From NCBI RefSeq assembly GCF_900290235.1, contig NZ_OLMK01000001.1, positions 62,001 through 126,000 of the forward strand: DNA of 64,000 bases, read 5' to 3'. Position numbers and translations under genes: made by a program. Shown piece after piece: positions 55,982-64,000 of this stretch (position 1 is the first letter of the stretch; each line of letters opens with the position of its first letter). The notes beneath the pieces were generated by a model that was not told where the DNA came from, ran no database searches, and worked only from the letters and a program-made list of their open reading frames with translations. This DNA is from Streptomyces sp. MA5143a (lineage in GTDB: Bacteria > Actinomycetota > Actinomycetes > Streptomycetales > Streptomycetaceae).

Positions 55982-56686
55982 ATGCGTATTCCGGCGCACT
56001 CGGTATGCACGGCGATCCGTGATGACATCGTCGCGGGTGTCTACGAGCGCGGCAGCCGGCTCACCGAGGAACTGCTCGCCCGACGGTACGGCGTGAGCCG
56101 CGTCCCCGTGCGCGAGGCGCTGCGCACGCTGGAGGCGGAGGGCTTCGTGGTGACACGTCGGCACGCGGGCGCGTGCGTCGCCGAGCCGACCGAGCAGGAG
56201 GCCTCCGACCTGCTGGAGATGCGCATGCTGCTGGAGCCCTTGGGTGCCGCCCGCGCCGCCCAGCGCCGCACGGAGGCACACCTCAAGGTCCTGCGCGGCC
56301 TGGTCAGACTGGGCCAGGAGCGGGCCAGGCGGGGCAACAGCGAGGATCTGCGCTCGCTGGGCGGCTGGTTCCACGAGACGCTCGCCCAGGCCTCCGGGAG
56401 CCCCGCCCTGACCTCGACGCTCGCCCAGCTGCGGCACAAGATCGCCTGGATGTACGCGGTCGAGGCGCCGGCCAACCCCGTGGAGTCCTGGGCCGAGCAC
56501 GGCGGCATCGTGGACGCCGTGGCCCGCGGTGACAGCGAGCGCGCGCGGACGATCACCGCTCTGCACGCCGAACGGGCGACCTCGGCGCACCGGCTGCGCT
56601 TTCCGGGCCGGCCCGCGGCGGCGGACCGACCGGACCGTGTGAGGACTTCGCAACACCCCGTAAACATGCCGAGTCTGCGGCATTAA
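55982..56686 (+). CDS. GntR-family (FadR/FCD) transcriptional regulator
   Basis: The protein is 234 residues from ATG 55982 after GGAGG. The winged helix is at residues 5-70 (AIRDDIVAGVYERGSRLTEELLARRYGVSRVPVREALRTLEAEGFV). The FCD domain follows (TEQEASDLLEMRMLLEPLGAARAA ... WFHETLAQASGSPALTSTLAQL), with the metal-binding His in FHETLA and EHGGIVDAVARGD. Target and ligand are unknown. It stands alone, transcribed towards the convergent ptsH gene with a terminator between them. Confidence 0.92.
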   Translation: MRIPAHSVCTAIRDDIVAGVYERGSRLTEELLARRYGVSRVPVREALRTLEAEGFVVTRRHAGACVAEPTEQEASDLLEMRMLLEPLGAARAAQRRTEAHLKVLRGLVRLGQERARRGNSEDLRSLGGWFHETLAQASGSPALTSTLAQLRHKIAWMYAVEAPANPVESWAEHGGIVDAVARGDSERARTITALHAERATSAHRLRFPGRPAAADRPDRVRTSQHPVNMPSLRH

Positions 56687-56803
56687 CACGAGGGCCGTAT
56701 ACAAAGAAGGGCATGAATTCGAGGGGTGTTATTCATGCTGCCCGCGGACGGATTTCCCGACGCCGCAGACCAATTTAACCGACCCCTCTGCCCAGGCAAA
56801 TGC

Positions 56804-56837
56804 GAAGGGCCCGCCCGATAAATCGGACGAGCCCTTC
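56804..56837. terminator. Terminator between the GntR gene and ptsH
   Basis: GAAGGGCCCGCCCGAT (56804-56819) pairs imperfectly with ATCGGACGAGCCCTTC (56822-56837). It lies about 40 bases from the ptsH stop. Confidence 0.8.
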
Positions 56838-56877
56838 AGTGCTGCCGCGAGTGGCCTTCAGGCCGGCGTCGCGGGGG

Positions 56878-57159
56878 TCAGACCGTCTCGGGGAGCTCCT
56901 CGAGCCCCTCGGCGACGAGCTTCGCCAGACGGTCGAGCGCGGCGTCCGCGCCCTCGGCGTCGGAGGCGAGGACGATCTCCTCGCCGCCCTGGGCGCCCAG
57001 GCCCAGGACCGCCAGCATGGAACCGGCGTTGACGGGGTTGCCGTCGGCCTTGGCGATCGTCACGGGGATACCGGAGGCCGTGGCGGCCCGGACGAAGATG
57101 GAAGCGGGGCGGGCGTGGAGGCCCTCGGCCCAGCCGACGTTGACGCGGCGCTCAGCCAT
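56878..57159 (-). CDS. ptsH: Phosphocarrier protein HPr
   Basis: HPr passes phosphate from enzyme I to sugar-specific EIIA proteins. In this 93-residue protein the active-site histidine is in EGLHARPAS (residues 13-21). The regulatory-serine region reads NAGSMLAVLGLGAQ, so the equivalent of Ser46 is present. No other PTS gene is adjacent. The start region follows two overlapping DasR (dre) sites, as known for Streptomyces ptsH, linking its expression to N-acetylglucosamine. Confidence 0.97.
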   Translation of the reverse strand: MAERRVNVGWAEGLHARPASIFVRAATASGIPVTIAKADGNPVNAGSMLAVLGLGAQGGEEIVLASDAEGADAALDRLAKLVAEGLEELPETV

Positions 57160-57196
57160 GTGATGCTGCCCTTCAGGTGTGTCTCGGGTACCTCGA

Positions 57197-57226
57197 AGAG
57201 GTCTAGACCGTATTGTCTAGACCAGT
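57197..57226. promoter_or_regulatory. Two overlapping DasR-responsive elements (dre) between ptsH and pat
   Basis: AGAGGTCTAGACCGTA (57197-57212) and TATTGTCTAGACCAGT (57211-57226) each contain the GTCTAGAC core of the dre consensus (ACTGGTCTAGACCACT). Their centres are 14 bp apart. They lie 38 bases upstream of the ptsH start and about 115 bases before pat. Confidence 0.9.
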
Positions 57227-57341
57227 TTCCCATATCGTGAAGCGACACCGGAACGGGCCCACGGCCTGACCGCGCACCGGTTGTTGTGGTTCCCCAGACT
57301 GCCTCGCGCCGTCGCCGGACGCGAGCCGTACTCTGGGGCCC

Positions 57342-60305
57342 ATGCAGACCTCGTCGGACCGGCATGAGTACCCCGCCCACTGGGAGGCCGACGTGGTGCT
57401 GCGCGACGGCGGCACCGCACGCATCCGGCCCATCACCGTTGATGACGCCGAGCGTCTGGTCAGCTTCTACGAGCAGGTCTCCGACGAGTCGAAGTACTAC
57501 CGCTTCTTCGCGCCGTACCCTCGCCTGTCCGCCAAGGACGTCCACCGCTTCACGCACCACGACTTCGTGGATCGGGTGGGTCTCGCCGCCACCGTCGGCG
57601 GCGAGTTCATCGCCACCGTACGCTATGACCGGATCGGTGCCGACGGAATGCCCGCCTCGGCCCCCGCCGACGAGGCCGAGGTCGCCTTCCTCGTCCAGGA
57701 CGCCCACCAGGGCCGCGGCGTCGCCTCCGCCCTTCTCGAACACATCGCCGCCGTCGCCCGCGAGCGCGGCATCCGGCGCTTCGCCGCCGAGGTGCTGCCC
57801 GCCAACACCAAGATGATCAAGGTGTTCACCGACGCCGGGTACCAGCAGAAGCGCAGCTTCGAGGACGGCGTCGTGCGCCTGGAGTTCGGTCTGGAGCCCA
57901 CCGACCGCTCCGTCGCCGTGCAGCGCGCGCGGGAGCAGCGCGCCGAGGCCAGGTCGGTGCAGCGGCTCCTCGCCCCCGGCTCGGTCGCCGTCATCGGCGC
58001 CGGGCGCACACCGGGCGGAGTGGGCCGCAGTGTGCTCGCCAACCTCCGGGACGCGGGCTTCGCGGGCCGGCTCTACGCGGTGAACAAGGCCGTGCGGGAG
58101 AAGGAGCTGGACGGCGTCCCGGCCTACCCCTCCGTCCGTGACATCGAGGGCCCCGTCGACCTCGCCGTCGTGGCCGTCCCCGCCGCGCAGGTCCCCGAGG
58201 TCGTCACCGAGTGCGGTGAACACGGTGTGCAGGGACTCGTGGTCGTCTCCGCCGGGTACGCCGAGAGCGGCCCGGAGGGTCACGACCGCCAGCGTGAACT
58301 CGTCCGCATGGCGCGCGCGTACGGCATGCGCATCATCGGGCCGAACGCGTTCGGCGTCATCAACACCGCCCCCGACGTACGGCTCAACGCCTCGCTCGCC
58401 CCGGAGATGCCGCGCTCCGGGCGCATCGGCCTCTTCGCCCAGTCCGGCGCCATCGGCATCGCGCTGCTGTCCCGGCTGCACCGGCGCGGAGGAGGGGTGA
58501 CCGGCGTGACGGGCGTGTCCACGTTCGTGTCGTCCGGCAACCGGGCGGACGTCTCCGGCAACGACGTCATCCAGTACTGGTACGAGGACCCCGACACCGA
58601 TGTCGTGCTGATGTACCTGGAGTCCATCGGCAACCCGCGCAAGTTCACCCGCCTCGCCCGGCGGACCGCCGCGGTCAAACCGCTCGTCGTCGTCCAGGGC
58701 GCACGCCACGGGGCGGCCCCGCAGGGGCACGCGGTGCGCGCCACGCGGCTGCCGCACGCCACCGTGTCGGCGGTGCTGCGGCAGGCGGGGGTGATCCGGG
58801 TCGACACGATCACGGAGCTGGTGGACGCGGGGCTGCTGCTGGCCCGGCAGCCGCTCCCTTCGGGCCCGCGGGTGGCGATCCTCGGCAACTCCGAGTCGTT
58901 GGGGCTGCTCACCTATGACGCGTGCCTCGCCGAGGGGCTCCGTCCGCTGCCGCCGGTCGATCTGACGACCGCCGCCTCGGCGGACGACTTCCACCGGGTG
59001 CTGTCGGACGCCCTGGCCGACGACGCGTGCGACGCGGTCGTCGTGACGGCCATACCGGCACTCGGGGAGACGTCCCCCGACGACGCGGCCCTCGCCGAGG
59101 CGTTGCGCTCCGCGGCGGCGGCGACCCCCTCGAAGCCGGTGCTCGTCGTGCACGTCGAGCTGGGCGGCCTCGCCGAGGCGCTGTCGGCCGCGGCGAGCAC
59201 CGCACCCCAGGCCGGCGACCGGACCCCTGCCGCCACGAGCGGTGCCCCACAGCCGCTGGCCGCCCCGGCCCGGGGGGACACGCGGCACCCCGTGGAACGG
59301 CCTTCCGCGGAACGGCCGCTCACCGAGGCGCCGCCCACCCCGGCGGCACCCCCCTCCGCCCCCACCCGTCCCCTCGCGGCGGAAGCCATCGCGCCTGCGC
59401 CGCCCGCGGACTTGCGGCTCACCCCTGTCCGGCCCGCCGACTCCCGGCTCATCCCCGCCTATCCCGCCGCCGAGCGGGCCGTCCGCGCACTCGCCGAAGC
59501 CGTGAAGTACGCGCAGTGGCGGCGCGAGGCGGCGGAGCCGGGCAGGGTGCCCGAGTACGAGGACATCGACGAGAAGGGCGCCGCGCGGCAGATCGACGAG
59601 CTGCTCGCGCGGGACGAGGGCCTCGCCCTCGGCGCGGAGGACACCTGCGCCCTGCTCGGACGGTACGGCATCCAGGTCCGGGAGGCGCGGCCCGCGCCCA
59701 CACCGGACGAGGCGGTGGCGGCGGCCGAGGCGCTCGGCTATCCCGTGGCGCTGAAGACGACCGCCCCGCAGCTGAGGCACCGGGCGGACCTGGGCGGCGT
59801 ACGGCTCGACCTGGCGGACGAGGAGCAACTGCGGCGGGCGTACACGGAGTTGACGGAGCTGTTCGGCGGGCCGGAGGAGCTGCGTCCGGTCGTCCAGGCC
59901 ATGGCCCCGCGCGGTGTCGACACGATCGTGCGGACGGTGGTCGACCCGGCGGCCGGAGCGGTGCTCTCCTTCGGGCTGGCCGGACCGGCGTCGCAGCTGC
60001 TCGGGGACATGGCGCACCGGCTGATTCCGGCCACCGAACGCGACGCCGCCTCCCTGGTCCGGTCGATCAGGACCGCTCCCCTCCTCTTCGGCTGGAGAGG
60101 TTCGGCGCCGGTCGACACCGGCGCCCTCGAGGAGCTGCTGCTGAGGGTCTCCCGGCTGGTGGACGACCACCCCGAGGTCGTGGCCGTCTCCCTGGAGCCG
60201 GTCGTCGTCGCCCCGCACGGGCTCAGCGTGCTCGGCGCCACCGTACGGCTCGCCCGCCCGCCCGCTCGGGACGATCTCGGCCCGAGGACCCTTCCGGTCT
60301 ACTGA
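57342..60305 (+). CDS. Pat-type protein acetyltransferase: GNAT fused to NDP-forming acyl-CoA synthetase
   Basis: The protein is 987 residues from ATG 57342. A TACTCT hexamer (57329-57334) seven bases upstream suggests a leaderless transcript. The N-terminal GNAT domain covers about 20-185 (RIRPITVDDAERLVSFYEQVSDES; acetyl-CoA loop QDAHQGRGVASALLEHI). An acyl-CoA synthetase CoA-binding domain follows (LLAPGSVAVIGAGRTPGGVGRSVLANL near 205), then flavodoxin-like succinyl-CoA-ligase parts (LFAQSGAIGIALLSRL). A Pro/Ala-rich linker (about 625-705) precedes an ATP-grasp domain (LLGRYGIQVREARPAPTPDEAVAAAEALGYPVALKT). Such enzymes acetylate acetyl-CoA synthetase and other proteins. It is divergent from ptsH. 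Confidence 0.93.
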   Translation: MQTSSDRHEYPAHWEADVVLRDGGTARIRPITVDDAERLVSFYEQVSDESKYYRFFAPYPRLSAKDVHRFTHHDFVDRVGLAATVGGEFIATVRYDRIGADGMPASAPADEAEVAFLVQDAHQGRGVASALLEHIAAVARERGIRRFAAEVLPANTKMIKVFTDAGYQQKRSFEDGVVRLEFGLEPTDRSVAVQRAREQRAEARSVQRLLAPGSVAVIGAGRTPGGVGRSVLANLRDAGFAGRLYAVNKAVREKELDGVPAYPSVRDIEGPVDLAVVAVPAAQVPEVVTECGEHGVQGLVVVSAGYAESGPEGHDRQRELVRMARAYGMRIIGPNAFGVINTAPDVRLNASLAPEMPRSGRIGLFAQSGAIGIALLSRLHRRGGGVTGVTGVSTFVSSGNRADVSGNDVIQYWYEDPDTDVVLMYLESIGNPRKFTRLARRTAAVKPLVVVQGARHGAAPQGHAVRATRLPHATVSAVLRQAGVIRVDTITELVDAGLLLARQPLPSGPRVAILGNSESLGLLTYDACLAEGLRPLPPVDLTTAASADDFHRVLSDALADDACDAVVVTAIPALGETSPDDAALAEALRSAAAATPSKPVLVVHVELGGLAEALSAAASTAPQAGDRTPAATSGAPQPLAAPARGDTRHPVERPSAERPLTEAPPTPAAPPSAPTRPLAAEAIAPAPPADLRLTPVRPADSRLIPAYPAAERAVRALAEAVKYAQWRREAAEPGRVPEYEDIDEKGAARQIDELLARDEGLALGAEDTCALLGRYGIQVREARPAPTPDEAVAAAEALGYPVALKTTAPQLRHRADLGGVRLDLADEEQLRRAYTELTELFGGPEELRPVVQAMAPRGVDTIVRTVVDPAAGAVLSFGLAGPASQLLGDMAHRLIPATERDAASLVRSIRTAPLLFGWRGSAPVDTGALEELLLRVSRLVDDHPEVVAVSLEPVVVAPHGLSVLGATVRLARPPARDDLGPRTLPVY

Positions 60306-60477
60306 ACGCGATTCTGACTTTACCCGGAGGTAATCCGGACGCCTTTCCGAGGCGGCGCTCATGGTCCCTTCATAAAAGCGTCCTTTTCCTCAGCCGAAGC
60401 TCAAATCCATTGTCCTCGCCATGTCCGCGTCTTTACGGTCGACGCGTATCCACCCCCCACGGACTCAAAGGAGAGTC

Positions 60478-60915
60478 ATGCGGACATCGCGAATGCGTCG
60501 TGGCCTTCGACGGGCGGGACTCCTCGCCGTCGCCGTCACGGCGCTCATGGTCACCTCGGGCCCGGTCACCGGCACGGCGTACGCCGAGTCCGGCCGCCGG
60601 CTGTGCGTCTACACCGAGAACGAGGACGGCTGGACCGAGCTCCGGAGCAACCGCGCCTTCAACGCGTACGTCGCGGTCGACTACAAGAAGGACGGCGCCT
60701 GTCCGGTGGTCGACCAGGCGAAGTTCCGGTGGAAGGTCGGCGCCCAGCCGGTGAAGAAGATCCGCTGCGAGGACTGGCCGGCCCGCGCCAACCCGTGGCC
60801 GGGCAGCGACGTGTGCACCCACCTGCCCGCCGACGCGGTCTTCGAGGCCCGCGTGTACGACGACGGCAAGGGCGTCGGCTGGTCGCTCGGCGCGGACATC
60901 CGGCAGTTCCGGTGA
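60478..60915 (+). CDS. Small secreted hypothetical protein
   Basis: The protein is 145 residues from ATG 60478 with a strong AAAGGAGAG site. A signal peptide (MRRGLRRAGLLAVAVTALMV region, cleavage near TAYA|ESG at about residue 37) is followed by a roughly 108-residue mature domain. That domain has four cysteines (RLCVYTENEDGW, GACPVVDQ, KIRCEDWP, SDVCTHLP) likely forming two disulfides outside the cell. No family is recognised. A terminator follows immediately. Confidence 0.85.
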   Translation: MRTSRMRRGLRRAGLLAVAVTALMVTSGPVTGTAYAESGRRLCVYTENEDGWTELRSNRAFNAYVAVDYKKDGACPVVDQAKFRWKVGAQPVKKIRCEDWPARANPWPGSDVCTHLPADAVFEARVYDDGKGVGWSLGADIRQFR

Positions 60916-61259
60916 AACGCGGCCGCGGTCCCACCCGGTACACGGGACCGCGGCCCTCTTCCAGGAATTCCCGACCGGATCCCGCGGAGAGAATCCACGG
61001 TTCTTCCGGTGACGGGAATTCGCTTTCTTCCGGTGCCTCGGGAAATGCGGGCGCACCTTTTCCCGAGACCCGAAAGGGGCCGCCCTCGCAGAGGGGGCGG
61101 CCCGCTGCCAGGGCCACTGCGGTGCCGTGACCGCATCCCCTTCCGTGGGCAGGCCCCGGGCGCCGGACGCGCGAAGGTGCGTCGGCCCGCTGTTCGAATA
61201 CCCCCGGGATGCCCTTGACTGAGCCGGACCGCCCTTGCCCACGGACTAGGATGGACGTC
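60916..61259. other. 344-bp gap with two hairpins
   Basis: Terminator 1 is listed separately (60921-60955). A second stem, GGGCCGCCC (61077-61085) with GGGCGGCCC (61095-61103), follows. A TAGGAT hexamer (61247-61252) seven bases before the next ATG is the probable -10 of the downstream operon. No gene was seen. Confidence 0.6.
60921..60955 (+). terminator. Terminator after the secreted-protein gene
   Basis: GGCCGCGGTCCC (60921-60932) pairs perfectly with GGGACCGCGGCC (60944-60955) and is followed by CTCTT. Confidence 0.93.
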
Positions 61260-61847
61260 ATGGCCAAGACCAGTACGACGACCCAGGGGCTGCGTGCGGC
61301 GATCGAGCGCAGCGGCTACTACCCGGCTCTCGTGGCCGAGGCGGTGGAGGCCGCTGTCGGCGGCGAGGCCATCAAGTCGTACCTGGTCCACCAGGAGACG
61401 ACGTTCGACGCGAACGAGGTGCGGCGCCATGTGACCGTGCTCGTCCTCACGGCCAACCGGTTCATCGTCAGCCACACCGACGAGCAGGCCGCGGACAGCA
61501 CGTCGCCGACGCCCTACGCCACCACGTCCACCGAGTCGGTGAAGCTCGGCCGGATCTCCTCGGTCGTGGTCAGCCGGGTCGTCGCCAACCCCGAGTCGTA
61601 CACCCCCGGCACCCTGCCGCGCGAGGTCGTCCTGACCATCGGCTGGGGCGCCGTCTCCCGTATCGACCTGGAGCCCGCCGCCTGCGGCGACCCCAACTGC
61701 GAGGCCGACCACGGCTACACGGGCAGCTCCACGGCGGACGACCTCAGCCTGCGCGTCAGCGAGGCCGGGGACGGCCCGGAGACCGTTCGCCAGGCCCTCG
61801 CCTTCGCGCAGTCCCTCTCCGAGGCGACCGCGGACCTCGCCCGCTGA
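61260..61847 (+). CDS. DUF5998 family protein
   Basis: The protein is 195 residues from ATG 61260. It is a soluble beta-rich actinobacterial protein with QGLRAAIERSGYYPALVAEAVEAAVGGE near the N-terminus, VRRHVTVLVLTANRFIVSHTDEQ in the middle and a CGDPNCEADHGYTG motif near residue 143 that could bind a metal. The function is unknown. A TAGGAT hexamer at 61247-61252 and the absence of a ribosome-binding site suggest leaderless transcription. Its TGA overlaps the ATG of the phosphodiesterase gene by one base, so the two are an operon. Confidence 0.85.
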   Translation: MAKTSTTTQGLRAAIERSGYYPALVAEAVEAAVGGEAIKSYLVHQETTFDANEVRRHVTVLVLTANRFIVSHTDEQAADSTSPTPYATTSTESVKLGRISSVVVSRVVANPESYTPGTLPREVVLTIGWGAVSRIDLEPAACGDPNCEADHGYTGSSTADDLSLRVSEAGDGPETVRQALAFAQSLSEATADLAR

Positions 61848-63034
61848 TGGCACTGCCCACCTGGGACCACCCGGAACCCCTCGCCGTCGGCTCGGCACCC
61901 GTCCCCGAGTACGGCGTCGGCTCGCTCGCCGACCTTCTGCCCACCCTCGCGGCGGGCATGGAGGTCCCCGGCACGACCGCCGCGATACAGGAACTGGCGC
62001 CGGTCGACCGCGCCTGCGTCTTCCTGATCGACGGGCTCGGCTGGGAGCAGCTGCGGGCGCACCCCGACGAGGCGCCGTTCATGACCTCCCTGCTGGCGTC
62101 CTCGCGCGGCGGCACCGGCCGTCCCATCACCGCCGGCTACCCCGCCACCACGGCGACCTCCCTGGCCTCCGTGGGCACCGGACTGCCACCGGGCGCGCAC
62201 GGGCTCCCCGGCTACACGGTCCGCGACCCCGAGACCCGGGAGCTGATGAACCAGCTCCGCTGGCAGCCCTGGACCGCACCGCACGTCTGGCAGCCGTACC
62301 CGACGGTCTTCCAGCTCGCCCACGAGTCCGGTGTGCACACCGCGCAGGTCTCGTCCCCCGCCTTCGAACACACCCCCCTGACCAAGGTCGCGCTGAGCGG
62401 CGGCACCTTCCACGGCCGCCTCTCCGGCGAAGACCGCATGGACCTCGCCGCCGCGCAACTGGGCGCCGGCGACCGGGCCCTGGTTTACACGTACTACTCC
62501 GAGGTCGACGGCGCCGGACACCGCTACGGCCTCGACTCGGACACCTGGCGCGGCCAGCTCATGCACGTCGACCGCCTCGTCCAGCGACTCGCGGAGCAAC
62601 TCCCGCCGCGCAGCGCCCTCTACGTCACCGCCGACCACGGCATGATCGACGTCCCCTTCGACGAGCAGCACCGCATCGACTTCGACGAGGACTGGGAACT
62701 GCGCGCCGGGGTCGCCCTGCTGGGCGGCGAGGGCCGCGCCCGCCATGTGTACGCGGTACCGGGCGCCGAGTCGGACGTCCTGACCTGCTGGCGCGAGGTG
62801 CTCGGCGAACAGTTCTGGATCGCCTCGCGGGACGAGGCCATCGCCGCGGGCTGGTTCGGGCCGACGGTGGACGAACGGGTGTACGGCCGCATCGGTGACG
62901 TGGTCGCGGCCGCTCGCGACGACGTCCTGATCATCGCCTCCGAGCGGGAGCCCAAGGAGTCGGCGATGGTCGGCAACCACGGCTCGATGACCCCGGCGGA
63001 ACAACTGATCCCGCTCCTCGAAGTACGCTCCTGA
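61847..63034 (+). CDS. Alkaline-phosphatase-superfamily nucleotide pyrophosphatase/phosphodiesterase
   Basis: The protein is 395 residues from ATG 61847. It has the superfamily metal-binding layout: CVFLIDGLGWEQL (first Asp, near residue 60), the nucleophile Thr in GYPATTATSLASVGTGLPPGAHGLPGYTV (near 100), YYSEVDGAGHRYG (Asp and His), YVTADHGMIDVP (Asp-His) and GNHGSMTPAE (last His). The nucleophile and metal ligands appear intact. No signal peptide is seen, so it probably acts in the cytoplasm. The substrate is unknown. It is coupled to the DUF5998 gene. Confidence 0.9.
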   Translation: MALPTWDHPEPLAVGSAPVPEYGVGSLADLLPTLAAGMEVPGTTAAIQELAPVDRACVFLIDGLGWEQLRAHPDEAPFMTSLLASSRGGTGRPITAGYPATTATSLASVGTGLPPGAHGLPGYTVRDPETRELMNQLRWQPWTAPHVWQPYPTVFQLAHESGVHTAQVSSPAFEHTPLTKVALSGGTFHGRLSGEDRMDLAAAQLGAGDRALVYTYYSEVDGAGHRYGLDSDTWRGQLMHVDRLVQRLAEQLPPRSALYVTADHGMIDVPFDEQHRIDFDEDWELRAGVALLGGEGRARHVYAVPGAESDVLTCWREVLGEQFWIASRDEAIAAGWFGPTVDERVYGRIGDVVAAARDDVLIIASEREPKESAMVGNHGSMTPAEQLIPLLEVRS

Positions 63035-63118
63035 CGTCCCGCCGCACACCCTGCCGCACCACCCTGCCGCCCCCGACCGTTCCGCTGCCCTCCTTTGCCG
63101 AAAGGTGTTCACCTCACC

Positions 63119-63766
63119 ATGTCCGAGCTGGTGTTCTTCTCCGGAACCATGGACTGCGGGAAGTCGACGCTGGCCCTCCAGATAGAGCACAACCGCTCGG
63201 CGCGGGGCCTCCAGGGCATGATCTTCACGCGTGACGACCGCGCGGGCCAGGGCAAGCTCTCCTCCCGACTCGGCCTGGTCACCGACGCCGTCGAGGTCGA
63301 GGACGGCCAGGACCTCTACGCGTACCTCGTCGACCACCTCTCCCAAGGGCGCCGCGCGGACTACGTCATCGCCGACGAGGCCCAGTTCCTCGCCCCCGAG
63401 CAGATCGACCAACTCGCCCGCGTCGTGGACGACCTGGGCCTCGACGTGTACGCCTTCGGCATCACCACCGACTTCCGCTCCAAGCTCTTCCCCGGCTCCC
63501 AGCGGCTGGTCGAGCTCGCCGACCGCGTCGAGGTCCTCCAGGTCGAGGCCCTCTGCTGGTGCGGCGCCCGCGCCACCCACAACGCCCGCACCATAGGCGG
63601 CCACATGGTCGTCGAGGGCGCCCAGGTCGTCGTGGGCGACGTCAACCAGCCCGACGACATCGGCTACGAGGTGCTCTGCCGCCGCCACCACCGCCGCCGC
63701 ATGACCGCCGCGACGGCCCACGCGGGAGCCCTCTCCCCGGACGTCCTCCCGGTCGAGACGGCCTGA
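63119..63766 (+). CDS. tdk: Thymidine kinase
   Basis: The enzyme phosphorylates thymidine with ATP for dTTP salvage. ATG 63119 after GAAAGG gives 215 residues. It has the P-loop SGTMDCGKSTLAL (residues 8-20), YVIADEAQFL (Walker B with catalytic Glu near 90), the FGITTDFRSKLFPGSQRLVELAD lasso segment and zinc cysteines in LCWCGARATHNART and LCRRHH. It is a type II (TK1-like) enzyme. It lies 84 bases after the phosphodiesterase gene on the same strand. Confidence 0.94.
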   Translation: MSELVFFSGTMDCGKSTLALQIEHNRSARGLQGMIFTRDDRAGQGKLSSRLGLVTDAVEVEDGQDLYAYLVDHLSQGRRADYVIADEAQFLAPEQIDQLARVVDDLGLDVYAFGITTDFRSKLFPGSQRLVELADRVEVLQVEALCWCGARATHNARTIGGHMVVEGAQVVVGDVNQPDDIGYEVLCRRHHRRRMTAATAHAGALSPDVLPVETA

Positions 63767-63775
63767 GCCGCCGCC

Positions 63776-64000
63776 TCAGCGCTCCATGTGCACCAGCGCG
63801 AAGACGGCACCCTCCGGATCCGCCACGGTGGCCACACGGCCCTGCGGGGAGTCCTGGGGCGAGGTCAGGACATGGCCGCCGAGGGCGAGGACCCGCTGGG
63901 CCGCCTCGTCGGTGTCGACGGCCTCGAAGTACGTCAGCCAGTGCGGGCCGCGATCACGGGGTAGCGCGGCGCCCACGCCATGGATGCCGGCGACGGGGCG
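63776..64000 (-). CDS. VOC-family (glyoxalase-like) protein, truncated by window edge
   Basis: Only the C-terminal 74 residues are in the window; the frame stays open to base 64000, beginning RPVAGIHGVGAALP. PHWLTYFEAVDTDEAAQRVLALGGHVL and GRVATVADPEGAVFALV are typical of the second beta-alpha-beta-beta-beta unit of a VOC domain, as in antibiotic-binding or glyoxalase-like proteins. The DPEGAVF motif ends the domain. The function cannot be assigned. Confidence 0.85.
   Translation of the reverse strand, partial: RPVAGIHGVGAALPRDRGPHWLTYFEAVDTDEAAQRVLALGGHVLTSPQDSPQGRVATVADPEGAVFALVHMER

Overview
This window is a high-GC, gene-dense stretch of an actinomycete chromosome, almost certainly a Streptomyces. 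The evidence is the codon usage, the frequent GTG and TTG starts, and above all the gene content and order: lexA, nrdR-nrdJ, rnhB, a RecQ-like helicase, whiH, hrdB, parE, two citrate-synthase-like genes, parC, paired M16 peptidases, ptsH and a Pat-type acetyltransferase. From memory this matches the core region around SCO5800-SCO5847 of S. coelicolor; no alignment was run. I see no insertion sequence, prophage, integrase, CRISPR array, tRNA or rRNA. This is vertically inherited core chromosome rather than an accessory island.

Layout. 0-2.2 kb: the end of an NIS siderophore cluster (IucA/IucC synthetase cut by the window edge, plus an acetyltransferase). 2.4-9.5 kb: DNA damage and dNTP supply (dinG convergent with lexA, then nrdR-nrdJ). 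9.6-14.8 kb: TerD protein, a DUF4937-like protein, histidine phosphatase, ADP-ribosylglycohydrolase and a DUF4173-type membrane protein. 14.9-18.7 kb: a DHA2 exporter with its divergent TetR regulator, rnhB and a small helicase-tail-like protein. 19.1-28.2 kb: a conserved hypothetical, RecQ with a phosphoribosyltransferase-like tail, a DUF4192 protein, a debranching-enzyme-like protein and a Nudix/winged-helix protein. 28.3-37.8 kb: a degenerate ABC ATPase-permease fusion, whiH, hrdB, a secreted trypsin, a zinc-ribbon protein and parE. 37.9-46.3 kb: a DUF485/acetate-symporter pair, a CitA/DcuS-type two-component system, an iron-box-preceded sucrase/ferredoxin-like protein and two divergent citrate-synthase homologues, one carrying an HTH. 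46.3-64 kb: small Streptomyces-specific proteins, a CobW GTPase behind a Zur-like box, parC, two M16 proteins, a c-di-AMP riboswitch with an M23 peptidase, a GntR regulator, ptsH and pat flanking two dre sites, a secreted protein, a DUF5998/phosphodiesterase operon, thymidine kinase and the end of a VOC protein.

The most informative signals are regulatory. They are tandem NrdR boxes, an SOS box, paired TetR palindromes, a probable WhiH operator downstream of a WhiG-like -10, a ShbA-type hrdB promoter, an iron box, a Zur-like box, two overlapping dre sites, a ydaO (c-di-AMP) riboswitch and a recurring leaderless-promoter arrangement. The least explained is an AT-rich, rare-codon patch inside the second citrate-synthase gene. 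It repeats sequence from the palindrome in the divergent promoter about 660 bp upstream and could be an intragenic operator. Several proteins also carry in-frame tandem DNA repeats in their tails or linkers.
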